Below, piece after piece: positions 17,155 through 24,539 of a DNA stretch of 64,000 nt. Under the pieces are notes generated by a model. The model saw nothing but the letters and a program-made list of their open reading frames with translations, was not told where the DNA came from and searched no databases. This stretch comes from Paraburkholderia youngii. Lineage in GTDB: Bacteria; Pseudomonadota; Gammaproteobacteria; Burkholderiales; Burkholderiaceae. The stretch is taken from positions 186,001 through 250,000 of the forward strand of contig NZ_JAALDK010000002.1 of NCBI RefSeq assembly GCF_013366925.1, in the 5' to 3' direction. Made by a program: the position numbers and the translations under genes. The number at the start of each line of letters is the position of its first letter. The stretch's first letter is position 1.

Positions 17155-17739
17155 ATGAATCACCATGGTGAAGCCGTGGCGGCCCACGTCGCGTTCGCGA
17201 AGACGGTGCGTCTACGCCCTGCCGAACTCGATGATTGCGAGGCGATCGCCGCGCTCATGAACCTGCCTCGTGTGCGGCCCGGCATTCTTTCGCCCGGTTA
17301 TCGCACCGCCGCATCGCTGCGCGACTGGCTCGAGAATCTCGCAGCGAATTCGATGATAGTCCTCGCCGAATGTGAAGGGCGTTTGATCGGACAGGCTGGA
17401 CTCATGGTGCACACGGGGCGGCGCGCGCACAGCGCTTCGCTTGGCATCGCGGTGCACGACGCGTATCACGGCTGCGGCGTGGGCTCGCTGCTACTCGGTG
17501 CGCTACTCGAAGCCGCCGACAATGCGCTCGGCCTGCGCCGCATCGAGCTCAGCGTATTCGCGGACAATGCCCCGGCGATCGCGCTGTACCAGAAGTTCGG
17601 CTTCGTGATGGAAGCGCGCGCCCGGGCCGACGCTGTACGCGACGGTGCGCTGCACGACGTCTTCCATATGGCGCGCATCGCCAGCGCGCCCGAATTCGGT
17701 CCGGCGCAAGTGCCCACGGATTCCACGGCAGCCCTCTGA
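17155..17739 (+). CDS. GNAT-family N-acetyltransferase (second of tandem pair)
   Basis: This 194-residue protein is a paralogue of the preceding gene, 6 bases away. It has the acetyl-CoA loop YHGCGVGSLLLGALLEA, then IELSVFADNAPAIALYQKFG and FVMEARARADAVRDG in the same order. The two copies differ at most non-motif positions, so the duplication is old and the enzymes may have different targets. Between them they cover the slot after the TldE-like gene. The next gene, an RND pump, starts 15 bases later. Confidence 0.85.
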   Translation: MNHHGEAVAAHVAFAKTVRLRPAELDDCEAIAALMNLPRVRPGILSPGYRTAASLRDWLENLAANSMIVLAECEGRLIGQAGLMVHTGRRAHSASLGIAVHDAYHGCGVGSLLLGALLEAADNALGLRRIELSVFADNAPAIALYQKFGFVMEARARADAVRDGALHDVFHMARIASAPEFGPAQVPTDSTAAL

Positions 17740-17754
17740 CCCAGGACCCCACAG

Positions 17755-20700
17755 GTGCCCTTCTTCTTCATCGACAGACCGGTTTTCGCGTGGGTGATCG
17801 CGTTCGCCGTGATGGTGGCCGGTGCGCTTGCCATCACGCAGTTGCCAGTCTCGCAGTATCCGCGCCTTGCGCCGCCGCGCGTCGTCATCTCCGCGACTTA
17901 CCCCGGCGCGACAGCCGAGCAGATCGACAGCGACGTCGCGAGCCTGATCGAGCAGAGCCTCGACGGCGCAGACGGGCTTTCGCACTACGAGACGACGAGC
18001 GACGCGCTCGGCGAGCTCGAGATCGATGTCATGTTCACGCCCGGCACGAATCCCGACCTGGCCATGGTCGACGTGCAGAACCGCCTGAAGCAAGTCGAAC
18101 CGCGTTTGCCGCAGCAGGTCGTGCAGCAGGGCATCAGTGTCTTCAACGCGGCGAACACGTTCCTCATGCTCGTCACGCTGGTGTCGACCGACGGCACACG
18201 CGATTCCACGACATTGAGCGACTATCTGAACCGTTATCTGCTGCGCGAACTGAAACGCACGCCAGGCGTCGGCTCGGCTGAACTGTGGGACGCTGACGAA
18301 GCGATGCGTATCTGGCTCGATCCGGTGAAGCTGCGCGAATACAGCCTGTCGCCCGCCGACGTCAGCGCCGCGGTCCGTGCGCAGAGTTCGAGCGTCACGG
18401 CGGGCGCGATCGGCGATGCGCCAGCCACGGCCGGGCAGGCGCTGACCGCGTCCGTCAACGTGCATGGGCAGTTGCGCACACCGGCCGAGTTTGCCGCGGT
18501 CGTGCTGAAGGCGCAGCCGGGCGGGGGCGTGGTGCGGCTTGGCGACGTGGCCCGCGTCGAGGTTGGGCGCGACAGCTATACCTTCTGGTCACGCCTGAAC
18601 GGCCATTCGGCCGCGACCGTCGGCATCCAGCTCGGGCCGCTCGGCAACGCGCTCGCCACATCCAACGCGATCCGCGCGCGCATCGACGCATTGTCGAAGA
18701 CCTTGCCAGCGGGCATCGACGTGCGGATTCCCTACGACGGCGCGCACTTCGTCAAGATTGCCATCAAGGAGGTCGTCCTGACGCTCTGCGAGGCGATCGT
18801 CCTCGTCTTCTGCGTGATGTGGCTGTTCCTGCGCGAACTGCGCTACGCGCTCGTGCCGACCGTCGTGATTCCCGTCACGCTGCTGGGCTCGTTCCTCGCC
18901 ATGCACGCGTTCGGCCTCTCGATCAACGTCTTCACGTTATTCGGGCTCGTGCTTGCGATCGGCATTCTCGTCGATGACGCGATCGTCGTCGTGGAAAACG
19001 TCGAACGGATCATGCACGAGGAGGGACTGGCGCCGCGCGAAGCGACGCGCAAGGCGATGCGGCAGATCGGCGGCGCAATCGGCGGCGTGACGGCCGTGCT
19101 CATTGCCGTCTTCCTGCCGATGGCGTTTTTCAGCGGCGGCGTGGGCGGAATCTACCGGCAGTTCTCGATCGCGATGATCTCGGCGATTCTGGTCTCGGCG
19201 TTCATGGCGCTTTCGCTCGCACCTGCACTCTGCGCGAATCTCCTCGAGCCGCCGCGGGACCATAACGCTTTGCGCGGCGGTGTCGCCGCGCGCTGGCTTG
19301 CGAAGTTCTCCTCGGGCTTCGATGGGGCGACGCGTCGTTACGGCGTCTGGGTGGCGCGATTGCTCGGGCGCTCGAAGCTGGCCTTCGCCGTGCATCTCGC
19401 GCTGATCAGTGCGGCGGCGCTGCTCTACGCGGCGATGCCCGGGGGCTTCTTGCCGACGGAAGACCAGGGGCAGCTTCAGGTGATGGTGCAGCTGCCGTCC
19501 GGTGCTTCGCAGGAGCGGACCTTCGCGGTGCTGCGCCAGGTTGAATCGATCCTGCACAAGGAGCCCGCCGTCGAAAACGTGACCTCGGTGATCGGCTGGA
19601 GTTTCGCGGGCAGCGGGCAGAACGTCGGCATGGCCTTCGTGTCGCTGAAAGACTGGGAACGACGCAATGTCAATGCAGTGACATTGCGCGAAAGACTGAA
19701 CCGCGAATTCGCCAGGATCCTCGACGGCGAAGTGTTCGCGCAGTTGCCGCCATCGGTGCCCGGGCTCGGCCACGCCGACGGTTTTACGTTCCATCTCGAA
19801 GATCGCGGCGGCGTGGGCAAGGAGGTGCTGGACGCGGCGCGCGAGCGCCTGATCGAACTCGCGAAGCAAAGCCGCATGCTGGCCGACGTGCACTCGGAGA
19901 CGCTGCCTGACGCGCCGCGCGTAACCGTCGAGGTCGACCGCATGAAGGCCTATGCGATGGACGTGTCGTTCGATGCCATCGCCAACGTACTCGGCGCGAC
20001 GTTTGGCACGTCGTACATCGCCGATTACCCAGCGGGGGGACGCATGCTGCGCGTGCTCGTCGGCGGCGATGCTGCGACCCGGATGACGGACACCGATCTG
20101 CTCGCGCTCACGGTGCGCAACCAGGCGGGCAAGATGGTGCCGTTCTCGGCTTTCGCGTCGCTGCGCTGGGCGCGCGGGCCGAGCGTCCTGACGCGTTATA
20201 ACGGCTACCCGGCGCTCGACGTGACGGGCCGCGCCGCGAACGGTTACAGCTCCGGTGCCGCGATGGCCGAAATGGAGCGGCTCGCGGCCCAGTTGCCCGA
20301 AGGTATCGGGTTCGAGTGGGCCGACGTGTCACTCGCCGAGACGCAGGCGGCGCAACAAACGCCGCAGTTGCTGGCGTTGTCGCTTCTCGCCGTGTTCATG
20401 GCGCTCGCGGCGCTTTACGAAAGCTGGACGATTCCGTTGTCGGTGCTGGTTGTCGTGCCGCTCGGCATCATCGGCGCGGTTGCAGCGATGTTCTTGCGCG
20501 GCTTGCCGAACGATATCTACTTCAAGATCGGCGTGGTGACGGTCATCGGCCTCGCGGGCAAGAATGCGATTCTGATCGTGCAGTTCGCGCGCGATCTGCA
20601 TGCGCGCGGAGAGGGTCTCGCCGATGCGATCGTCGAGGCGTGCACGATGCGCTTTCGACCGATCGTCATGACATCGGCGGCATTTCTAGTCGGTGTCGTG

Positions 20701-20940
20701 CCGCTTGTGTTCTCGACGGGCGGTGGCGCTGAAAGCCGCCACTCGATTGGCACGGGTGTGTTCGGTGGCATGATCGTCGCAACAATACTTGGGTTGATGT
20801 TTACGCCGGTCTCGTTCTATGTCTGCACGCGGGGCATGCGCAGGCGGCGTCGTGCAGAGGGCACGTCGGCGTGGAAACGGCGCACGCTGGAGGCCGCGCT
20901 CGATCGCGCCGTCACGGCGGAGGTGAAGCAGGGCGATTAG
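17755..20940 (+). CDS. RND efflux pump inner-membrane transporter (HAE1/AcrB type)
   Basis: The protein has 1061 residues, the usual length for AcrB-type pumps, and starts at GTG 17755 with PFFFIDRPVFAWVIAFAVMV, the standard HAE1 N-terminus. Helix 4 carries the proton-relay pair in AIGILVDDAIVVVENVERIM (Asp-Asp) and helix 10 the conserved Lys in VIGLAGKNAILIVQF. Normally it would work with a periplasmic adaptor and an outer-membrane channel. Neither is encoded in this window, so it must borrow them or act as a two-membrane exception. It closes the + strand run, which suggests export of the substrate or of its acetylated product. Confidence 0.93.
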   Translation: MPFFFIDRPVFAWVIAFAVMVAGALAITQLPVSQYPRLAPPRVVISATYPGATAEQIDSDVASLIEQSLDGADGLSHYETTSDALGELEIDVMFTPGTNPDLAMVDVQNRLKQVEPRLPQQVVQQGISVFNAANTFLMLVTLVSTDGTRDSTTLSDYLNRYLLRELKRTPGVGSAELWDADEAMRIWLDPVKLREYSLSPADVSAAVRAQSSSVTAGAIGDAPATAGQALTASVNVHGQLRTPAEFAAVVLKAQPGGGVVRLGDVARVEVGRDSYTFWSRLNGHSAATVGIQLGPLGNALATSNAIRARIDALSKTLPAGIDVRIPYDGAHFVKIAIKEVVLTLCEAIVLVFCVMWLFLRELRYALVPTVVIPVTLLGSFLAMHAFGLSINVFTLFGLVLAIGILVDDAIVVVENVERIMHEEGLAPREATRKAMRQIGGAIGGVTAVLIAVFLPMAFFSGGVGGIYRQFSIAMISAILVSAFMALSLAPALCANLLEPPRDHNALRGGVAARWLAKFSSGFDGATRRYGVWVARLLGRSKLAFAVHLALISAAALLYAAMPGGFLPTEDQGQLQVMVQLPSGASQERTFAVLRQVESILHKEPAVENVTSVIGWSFAGSGQNVGMAFVSLKDWERRNVNAVTLRERLNREFARILDGEVFAQLPPSVPGLGHADGFTFHLEDRGGVGKEVLDAARERLIELAKQSRMLADVHSETLPDAPRVTVEVDRMKAYAMDVSFDAIANVLGATFGTSYIADYPAGGRMLRVLVGGDAATRMTDTDLLALTVRNQAGKMVPFSAFASLRWARGPSVLTRYNGYPALDVTGRAANGYSSGAAMAEMERLAAQLPEGIGFEWADVSLAETQAAQQTPQLLALSLLAVFMALAALYESWTIPLSVLVVVPLGIIGAVAAMFLRGLPNDIYFKIGVVTVIGLAGKNAILIVQFARDLHARGEGLADAIVEACTMRFRPIVMTSAAFLVGVVPLVFSTGGGAESRHSIGTGVFGGMIVATILGLMFTPVSFYVCTRGMRRRRRAEGTSAWKRRTLEAALDRAVTAEVKQGD

Positions 20941-20987
20941 GGCAGTTATGCGAAATCGAGTGCAGTGGGCGACCAGACCCTTGTGCC

Positions 20988-21262
20988 TTTCCCGACATGC
21001 GCGGATTCTCCTCGCGCAACCTGAAATACATGCGCGCGCTGGCGCAAGCTTTTCCGCAGCCGGAACTTGTGCAAAAGCCCGTTACGCAAAATTCCGTGGT
21101 CGCACGTCGTCACGCTGCTCGACAAGCTCGACGACGGCGCCCAGCGGCTCTGGTACGCAGAAAAATCGCTCGAGCACGGCTGGTCGCGCAGCGTGCTGAT
21201 GATGCAGATCGAGACGGTGGCACATGCGCGTGCTGGCAGCGCCGTCACGAATTTCGCCGACC
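20988..21262 (+). pseudogene. Remnant of a YhcG/DUF1016-type PDDEXK nuclease gene
   Basis: Translated pieces match the N-terminal domain of the YhcG family: FPDMRGFSSRNLKYMRALAQ in one frame (from 20988), then [40 protein letters not shown] and [10 protein letters not shown] in the next. The frame changes at about 21088-21091, where a run of four A's carries one base more than the reading VTQIPWSH needs. The C-terminal nuclease domain is absent. The sequence passes directly into the groEL remnant, so this is a deletion scar. Confidence 0.7.
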
Positions 21263-21264
21263 GG

Positions 21265-21772
21265 CAAGGCCCCCGGCTTCGGCGATCGCCGCAAGGCCAT
21301 GCTCGAGGACATCGCCGTGCTCACCGGCGCGACTGTGATCTCGGAAGAAATGGGCAAGCAACTTCAGAACGCAACACTCGAGGACTTGGGGCGCGCCAAG
21401 CGCGTGGAAGTTCGCAAGGGCGACACGATCATCATCGACGGCGCAGGCGACGAAAAGCGCATCGAGGCACGCGTGAAGTCGATACGTGCGCAGATCGAGG
21501 AAGCGACTAGTGACCACGATCGGGAGAAACTGCAGGAGCGCGTTGCAAAGCTCGCAGGCGGCGTGGCCGTGATCAAGGTCGGGGCGGCGACCGAGGTCGA
21601 GATGAAGGAAAAGAAAGACGGCGTCGATGACGCGCTGCACGCGACCCGCGCGGCAGTGGAGCAGAACGCCGCGTCGATTGCCGGACTGATCCTGACGACG
21701 GATGCAACGGTGGCTGAAGCGCCGAAGGACGAAAAGCCGGCGCAGGCTAGCGCGCCGGAACTGGAGTATTAA
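21265..21772 (+). pseudogene. Truncated, internally deleted groEL remnant
   Basis: The frame reads [40 protein letters not shown] and [20 protein letters not shown], which is the apical and intermediate part of GroEL from about residue 275. It then jumps in frame from [10 protein letters not shown] to [20 protein letters not shown], skipping roughly 90 codons that contain most of the C-terminal equatorial half. The N-terminal half is absent. With no intact ATPase domain it cannot be a working chaperonin. The tail [16 protein letters not shown] suggests a secondary groEL copy, not the main one with a Gly-Met tail. Confidence 0.85.
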
Positions 21773-21840
21773 CCTCCTTCGGCTCCGCTCCGCTCCGCAC
21801 CGGTCAGCGAGGCTGCCCGGTGCATTTGCTTCATGGCATG

Positions 21841-21913
21841 TGGGTCGTACTGGATTCGAACCAGTGACCAACGGATTAAAAGTCCGCTGCTCTACCAGCT
21901 GAGCTAACGACCC
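21841..21913 (-). tRNA. tRNA-Lys (anticodon TTT)
   Basis: The reverse strand folds as a complete cloverleaf. The 7-bp acceptor stem GGGTCGT pairs with ACGACCC, the D arm is AGCTCAGCTGGTAGAGC, the anticodon loop is CTTTTAA with anticodon TTT, and the T arm is CTGGTTCGAATCCAG; the discriminator base is A. The genomic bases after the discriminator read CAT, so CCA is not encoded. The 3' end faces the YhcG/groEL scar, a usual place for element integration. Confidence 0.95.
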
Positions 21914-21955
21914 AATCCTCTCCTTTTCGCCGTTATAGCGCTTTGGACGCTCGCC

Positions 21956-22519
21956 CTAACTGATATCGATCGTGCGACTCGTGGACGGTGCCGGCTCCGT
22001 TTTCGGCACGGTCAACGTGAGCACGCCGTTGTCGAATTTCGCAAGCGCGCGACCGGGATCGGCGTATTCCGGCATCGGGATCGTGCGTACGAAGCGTCCA
22101 TGAGCACGCTCCAGCCGATAGCAGCCGTTTTCCTCACTGTGCACGTCCTGCTTTTTCTCACCGCGCAGCACGATCGCGCCGTCCTCGACGCTTGCCCTCA
22201 CGTCTTCGCGCTCCATCCCGGGCAGTTCTGCGGTGACGCGCAGCACCGGTCCCTCGTCGACAACGTCGATGCGCGGCTGGAAGCGCGATGAACTGAAGTC
22301 GCCGAACCATCGTTCGAGCGCGCCGCGGCCAGCAAACGGGTCGTGAAAGAACTCTTCCACTGCGCGCCACGGCTCGCGGGAGAACAGTCGCGGAATGTCG
22401 GGCCATGCGCTGCGCCACTGTTCGCCGGCGGGCGTGCTCTCCGGGTTGTCCGCATCGGTTTTTCGCAGAGTCCCGCGAAGGAACTTGAAGGGGTTCCACT
22501 TCTTCGGATCGCTGTTCAT
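21956..22519 (-). CDS. Small heat-shock protein, Hsp20/alpha-crystallin family (third in row)
   Basis: The 187-residue protein has an alpha-crystallin domain in its second half (PRIDVVDEGPVLRVTAELPG, EDVRASVEDGAIVLRGEKK, KFDNGVLTLTVPK) and a longer N-terminal arm (about 80 residues with WRSAWPDIPRLFSREPW) than its two neighbours. Such proteins hold unfolding proteins in a refoldable state during stress. It lies 148 bases downstream of the second hsp20 on the same strand and may be expressed from the same heat-shock promoter. Confidence 0.9.
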   Translation of the reverse strand: MNSDPKKWNPFKFLRGTLRKTDADNPESTPAGEQWRSAWPDIPRLFSREPWRAVEEFFHDPFAGRGALERWFGDFSSSRFQPRIDVVDEGPVLRVTAELPGMEREDVRASVEDGAIVLRGEKKQDVHSEENGCYRLERAHGRFVRTIPMPEYADPGRALAKFDNGVLTLTVPKTEPAPSTSRTIDIS

Positions 22520-22667
22520 CGTTTCCTCCTCTGTGATCTGTCAGAGCGAACAGGATTGCGTTCCTGCGTCACGGCGCGATCAGGACCCGGGCCTGCGCTG
22601 TCGGAGGGTGGCAGCCAGGCCGCCGCCACCTCGCGTGCTGCCTGGCGTTGCCGCCGACGCGCTGGCT

Positions 22668-23075
22668 TCAGCCCGTACGCACTTCGATCCGCCGCGGACG
22701 CGCTTCGTCGCGGCGCGGGATCGTGAGCTTCAGTACGCCGTCCTTCAGGCTCGCCTCGATCTTGGACGTATCGAAGTCCGGGGAGAGCGTGAAGGTTCGC
22801 GCAAAGCGTGGCTCACGGATCTCGGCATGCTGCAGCCGCAGATTTGCCGGTGTCGGCACGACCGCCTCTGCCTCGATGGCGAGATTGCCGTCATGAACCC
22901 GCACATCGAGCTTCTCTTTGGTGACTCCCGGCAGGTCCGCCCACAACGTGACGCCCTGGGTGTCCTCGTAGATATCGACAGCGGGAGTGATCGTCATCCG
23001 CCGCGCGGACGACCCGCTTTCGCTGCGCGTCACCGCGGACGGTTCGCGCTTGCTCAGTTCAGTGGTATCGCTCAT
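22668..23075 (-). CDS. Small heat-shock protein, Hsp20 family (second in row)
   Basis: The 135-residue protein has an alpha-crystallin domain from about residue 28 (TPAVDIYEDTQGVTLWADLP, GVTKEKLDVRVHDGNLAIEA, ASLKDGVLKLTIPR). The N-terminal arm is short. It begins 15 bases after the first hsp20 stop, so the two form an operon. Small Hsps often come as class A/class B pairs that co-assemble in beta- and alphaproteobacteria; the differing N-terminal arms are consistent with that. Confidence 0.9.
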   Translation of the reverse strand: MSDTTELSKREPSAVTRSESGSSARRMTITPAVDIYEDTQGVTLWADLPGVTKEKLDVRVHDGNLAIEAEAVVPTPANLRLQHAEIREPRFARTFTLSPDFDTSKIEASLKDGVLKLTIPRRDEARPRRIEVRTG

Positions 23076-23090
23076 TTTCGCCTCCTGGAA

Positions 23091-23531
23091 TTACTGGACG
23101 GTGATCGCGCGAGGCTTCGACGATTCGCGCTTGCCGATAGCGATCGACAGGCAGCCATTCTCGTAGCGCGCCTCAACCTTGTCGGGGTCTGCGTTCTCCG
23201 GCAGCTCGATGACCCGCCGGAACGGGCCAGTGAAGCGCTCCTGCGCATAGACCCGGCCATCCTCGCCGGTATCCGGTCGCGCTGGCTTGCGCTCACCGCT
23301 GATGGTCAGCAGCCCTTTATCGATCGATATGTCGAGTTCGGCCGCATTGACGCCGGGTGCAAACGCGACGATGTGAATCGAGTCGTCGGTGGCGCCAATG
23401 TTTACAGGCGGGAGCGAGCCGAGGCGGCTTGCCCGAAGACTGGAGGGGAAAGTACCGAAGAAGTTTGCCATCTGCCGCTGCAGCCGGTCGAACTCGCTGA
23501 AGAGGTCAGTGCCAGAGTAAAGATCGCTCAT
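23091..23531 (-). CDS. hsp20: Small heat-shock protein, Hsp20 family (first in row)
   Basis: From ATG 23531, behind GAGGAG, the protein has 146 residues (the frame is open back to 23906 but has no start signal there). It begins MSDLYSGTDLFSEFDRLQRQ and has an alpha-crystallin domain (PPVNIGATDDSIHIVAFAPG, LDISIDKGLLTISGERK, RYENGCLSIAIGK). It leads a three-gene hsp20 run. A heat-shock-type promoter lies about 140 bases upstream, and a hairpin in the leader can cover the ribosome-binding site, so both transcription and translation look heat-responsive. Confidence 0.92.
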   Translation of the reverse strand: MSDLYSGTDLFSEFDRLQRQMANFFGTFPSSLRASRLGSLPPVNIGATDDSIHIVAFAPGVNAAELDISIDKGLLTISGERKPARPDTGEDGRVYAQERFTGPFRRVIELPENADPDKVEARYENGCLSIAIGKRESSKPRAITVQ

Positions 23532-23537
23532 GATGTA

Positions 23538-23567
23538 GTTCTCCTCAAGTGACGCATGGAGGTGAAC
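23538..23567 (-). promoter_or_regulatory. Candidate RNA thermometer in hsp20 leader
   Basis: On the minus strand GTTCACCTC (23567-23559) can pair with GAGGAGAAC (23546-23538), giving 4 bp, one A-A mismatch and 4 bp around a 12-base loop. The 3' arm is the hsp20 Shine-Dalgarno sequence, so the fold would block translation at low temperature. ROSE-type thermometers commonly precede hsp20 genes in this group. The presence of a homologous hairpin at 24509-24537 supports the structure. Confidence 0.55.
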
Positions 23568-23668
23568 CAGCCTACGCGCTCCGGTTCGCCTGCCAGCGTC
23601 TGGCAAATAAATCGAAACACGCAGCGTACGATCCTGTGAGCACCGCACGTCTGCCTGAGCGAAACCTA

Positions 23669-23696
23669 AGATAGGCTCTGCGGCAGATTTTTCAAG
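23669..23696 (-). promoter_or_regulatory. Candidate sigma-32 (heat-shock) promoter for hsp20 operon
   Basis: On the minus strand the -35 box CTTGAAA (23696-23690) is followed after 13 bases by GCCTATCT (23676-23669), matching five of seven defined positions of the RpoH -10 consensus. It points towards hsp20 and gives a leader of about 130 bases. Confidence 0.6.
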
Positions 23697-23715
23697 GGAA
23701 GAGTGCAGGGGCACG

Positions 23716-23743
23716 CTTGAAATTTTTGAGGCCGGTCCTATTA
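23716..23743 (+). promoter_or_regulatory. Candidate sigma-32 promoter for the divergent gene
   Basis: CTTGAAA (23716-23722) is followed after 13 bases by TCCTATTA (23736-23743), a fair match to the RpoH pattern. It faces the gene at 23779 and is back to back with the hsp20 promoter, suggesting that both directions respond to heat. Confidence 0.5.
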
Positions 23744-23778
23744 TCGCGAACGAGGCCGTTTGACCACAGGAGGAGGTC

Positions 23779-24162
23779 ATGGAATTCGATACAGATTGGT
23801 TGACGCTGGGCCCGCACCGCGTGCGGCTGCGCTCGACGAAGGGCTTCCCGACGGAAGCCATGCGCAAGGCGGTGGAGGTCGTACGCATTGCGGTCGACAG
23901 CAACATGAGCGCCCGCGCGCGCCTCGTAGAAGTTGTCTGCCGCCAGGAGAAGATTTACGAAGTCACGATTGGCACAACAGTGGCAAAGGACAAGGCATGT
24001 GCGCCACAACTCGAAACTTTTATCGCTGGCGTGCTTGGGCTCCCATCGGACCACATCAACCTGATCGTCACGACGGTGGAACAGTCCGAAGTGGATTTGC
24101 ACTTTGGCGTGTATGAGAGGATGCTCGCCGAAAAGCTCGGTACGGCGCCGCCAATCCAGTGA
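23779..24162 (+). CDS. Conserved-looking hypothetical protein, divergent from hsp20
   Basis: The 127-residue protein starts 6 bases after CAGGAGGTC, a strong ribosome-binding site. It has no signal peptide, membrane helix or domain that I recognise; it is a soluble protein of mixed charge. A heat-shock-type promoter sits just upstream, and the gene is divergent from the hsp20 operon, so a stress role is plausible. No function can be assigned. Confidence 0.7.
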   Translation: MEFDTDWLTLGPHRVRLRSTKGFPTEAMRKAVEVVRIAVDSNMSARARLVEVVCRQEKIYEVTIGTTVAKDKACAPQLETFIAGVLGLPSDHINLIVTTVEQSEVDLHFGVYERMLAEKLGTAPPIQ

Positions 24163-24194
24163 CACGGCAGGCTCGCAAGCGGAACAACGGTCTG

Positions 24195-24239
24195 CTGGCA
24201 CAGCCCCGATAGGCTACCCCTAACTACGGGGTGTGCCAG
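24195..24239 (+). terminator. Strong hairpin downstream of the 23779 gene
   Basis: CTGGCACA (24195-24202) pairs with TGTGCCAG (24232-24239), and CCCCG (24204-24208) with CGGGG (24227-24231), leaving one bulged G: 13 bp in all, 33 bases after the stop codon. The loop is 18 bases and there is no T-run, so Rho-independent termination is uncertain. The remainder of 24163-24447 shows no gene. Confidence 0.4.
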
Positions 24240-24447
24240 TGTCTGGTCACGCGGATTCAGACGCCTAAAAGTCTGACGATTTCCCGTGTGGCGCGCGTTG
24301 CGATCTGTCTTTACGCGGCGGTGCGGCTGACGCCTTACCTCGGCAGTACCAAGGCATCGGCAGCATTGAAGAACTTGAATTTTTTAGTGAGTTAAACTAA
24401 TTTATATCCAGCTCAGGCAGTGTGCTGAATCATCCACTAATTGCACA

Positions 24448-24539
24448 CTGCGTGTTTCGATTTGTTTGCCCCGCAGCATGGCAGGCGAACTGGAGCGCGC
24501 AAGCCCGTTCTCTTCCTTGCTGCCTATAAGGAGAAGACA
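24448..24539 (+). repeat. Second copy of the hsp20 leader (diverged, inverted orientation)
   Basis: These 92 bases align end to end with the 93-base leader directly before hsp20 (23532-23624 read on the minus strand), at about three-quarters identity. Both begin CTGCGTGTTTCGATTT, share GGCAGGCGAAC and GGAGCGCG in the middle, and end in a GGAGAA ribosome-binding site followed by ATGAGCGA. The two copies lie about 0.9 kb apart on opposite strands. Confidence 0.75.
24509..24537 (+). promoter_or_regulatory. Candidate RNA thermometer before the 59-residue ORF
   Basis: TCTCTTCCTT (24509-24518) pairs with AAGGAGAAGA (24528-24537): nine pairs including one U-G, with a single C-A mismatch and a 9-base loop. 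The whole ribosome-binding site AAGGAG is covered. The arms differ from those of the hsp20 leader hairpin, but pairing and the internal mismatch are kept, as expected of a selected structure. Confidence 0.55.

Noticed and set aside
17755..20940. A complete tripartite efflux system
   Set aside because: Only the inner-membrane component is present; no adaptor or outer-membrane channel gene is found on either side.
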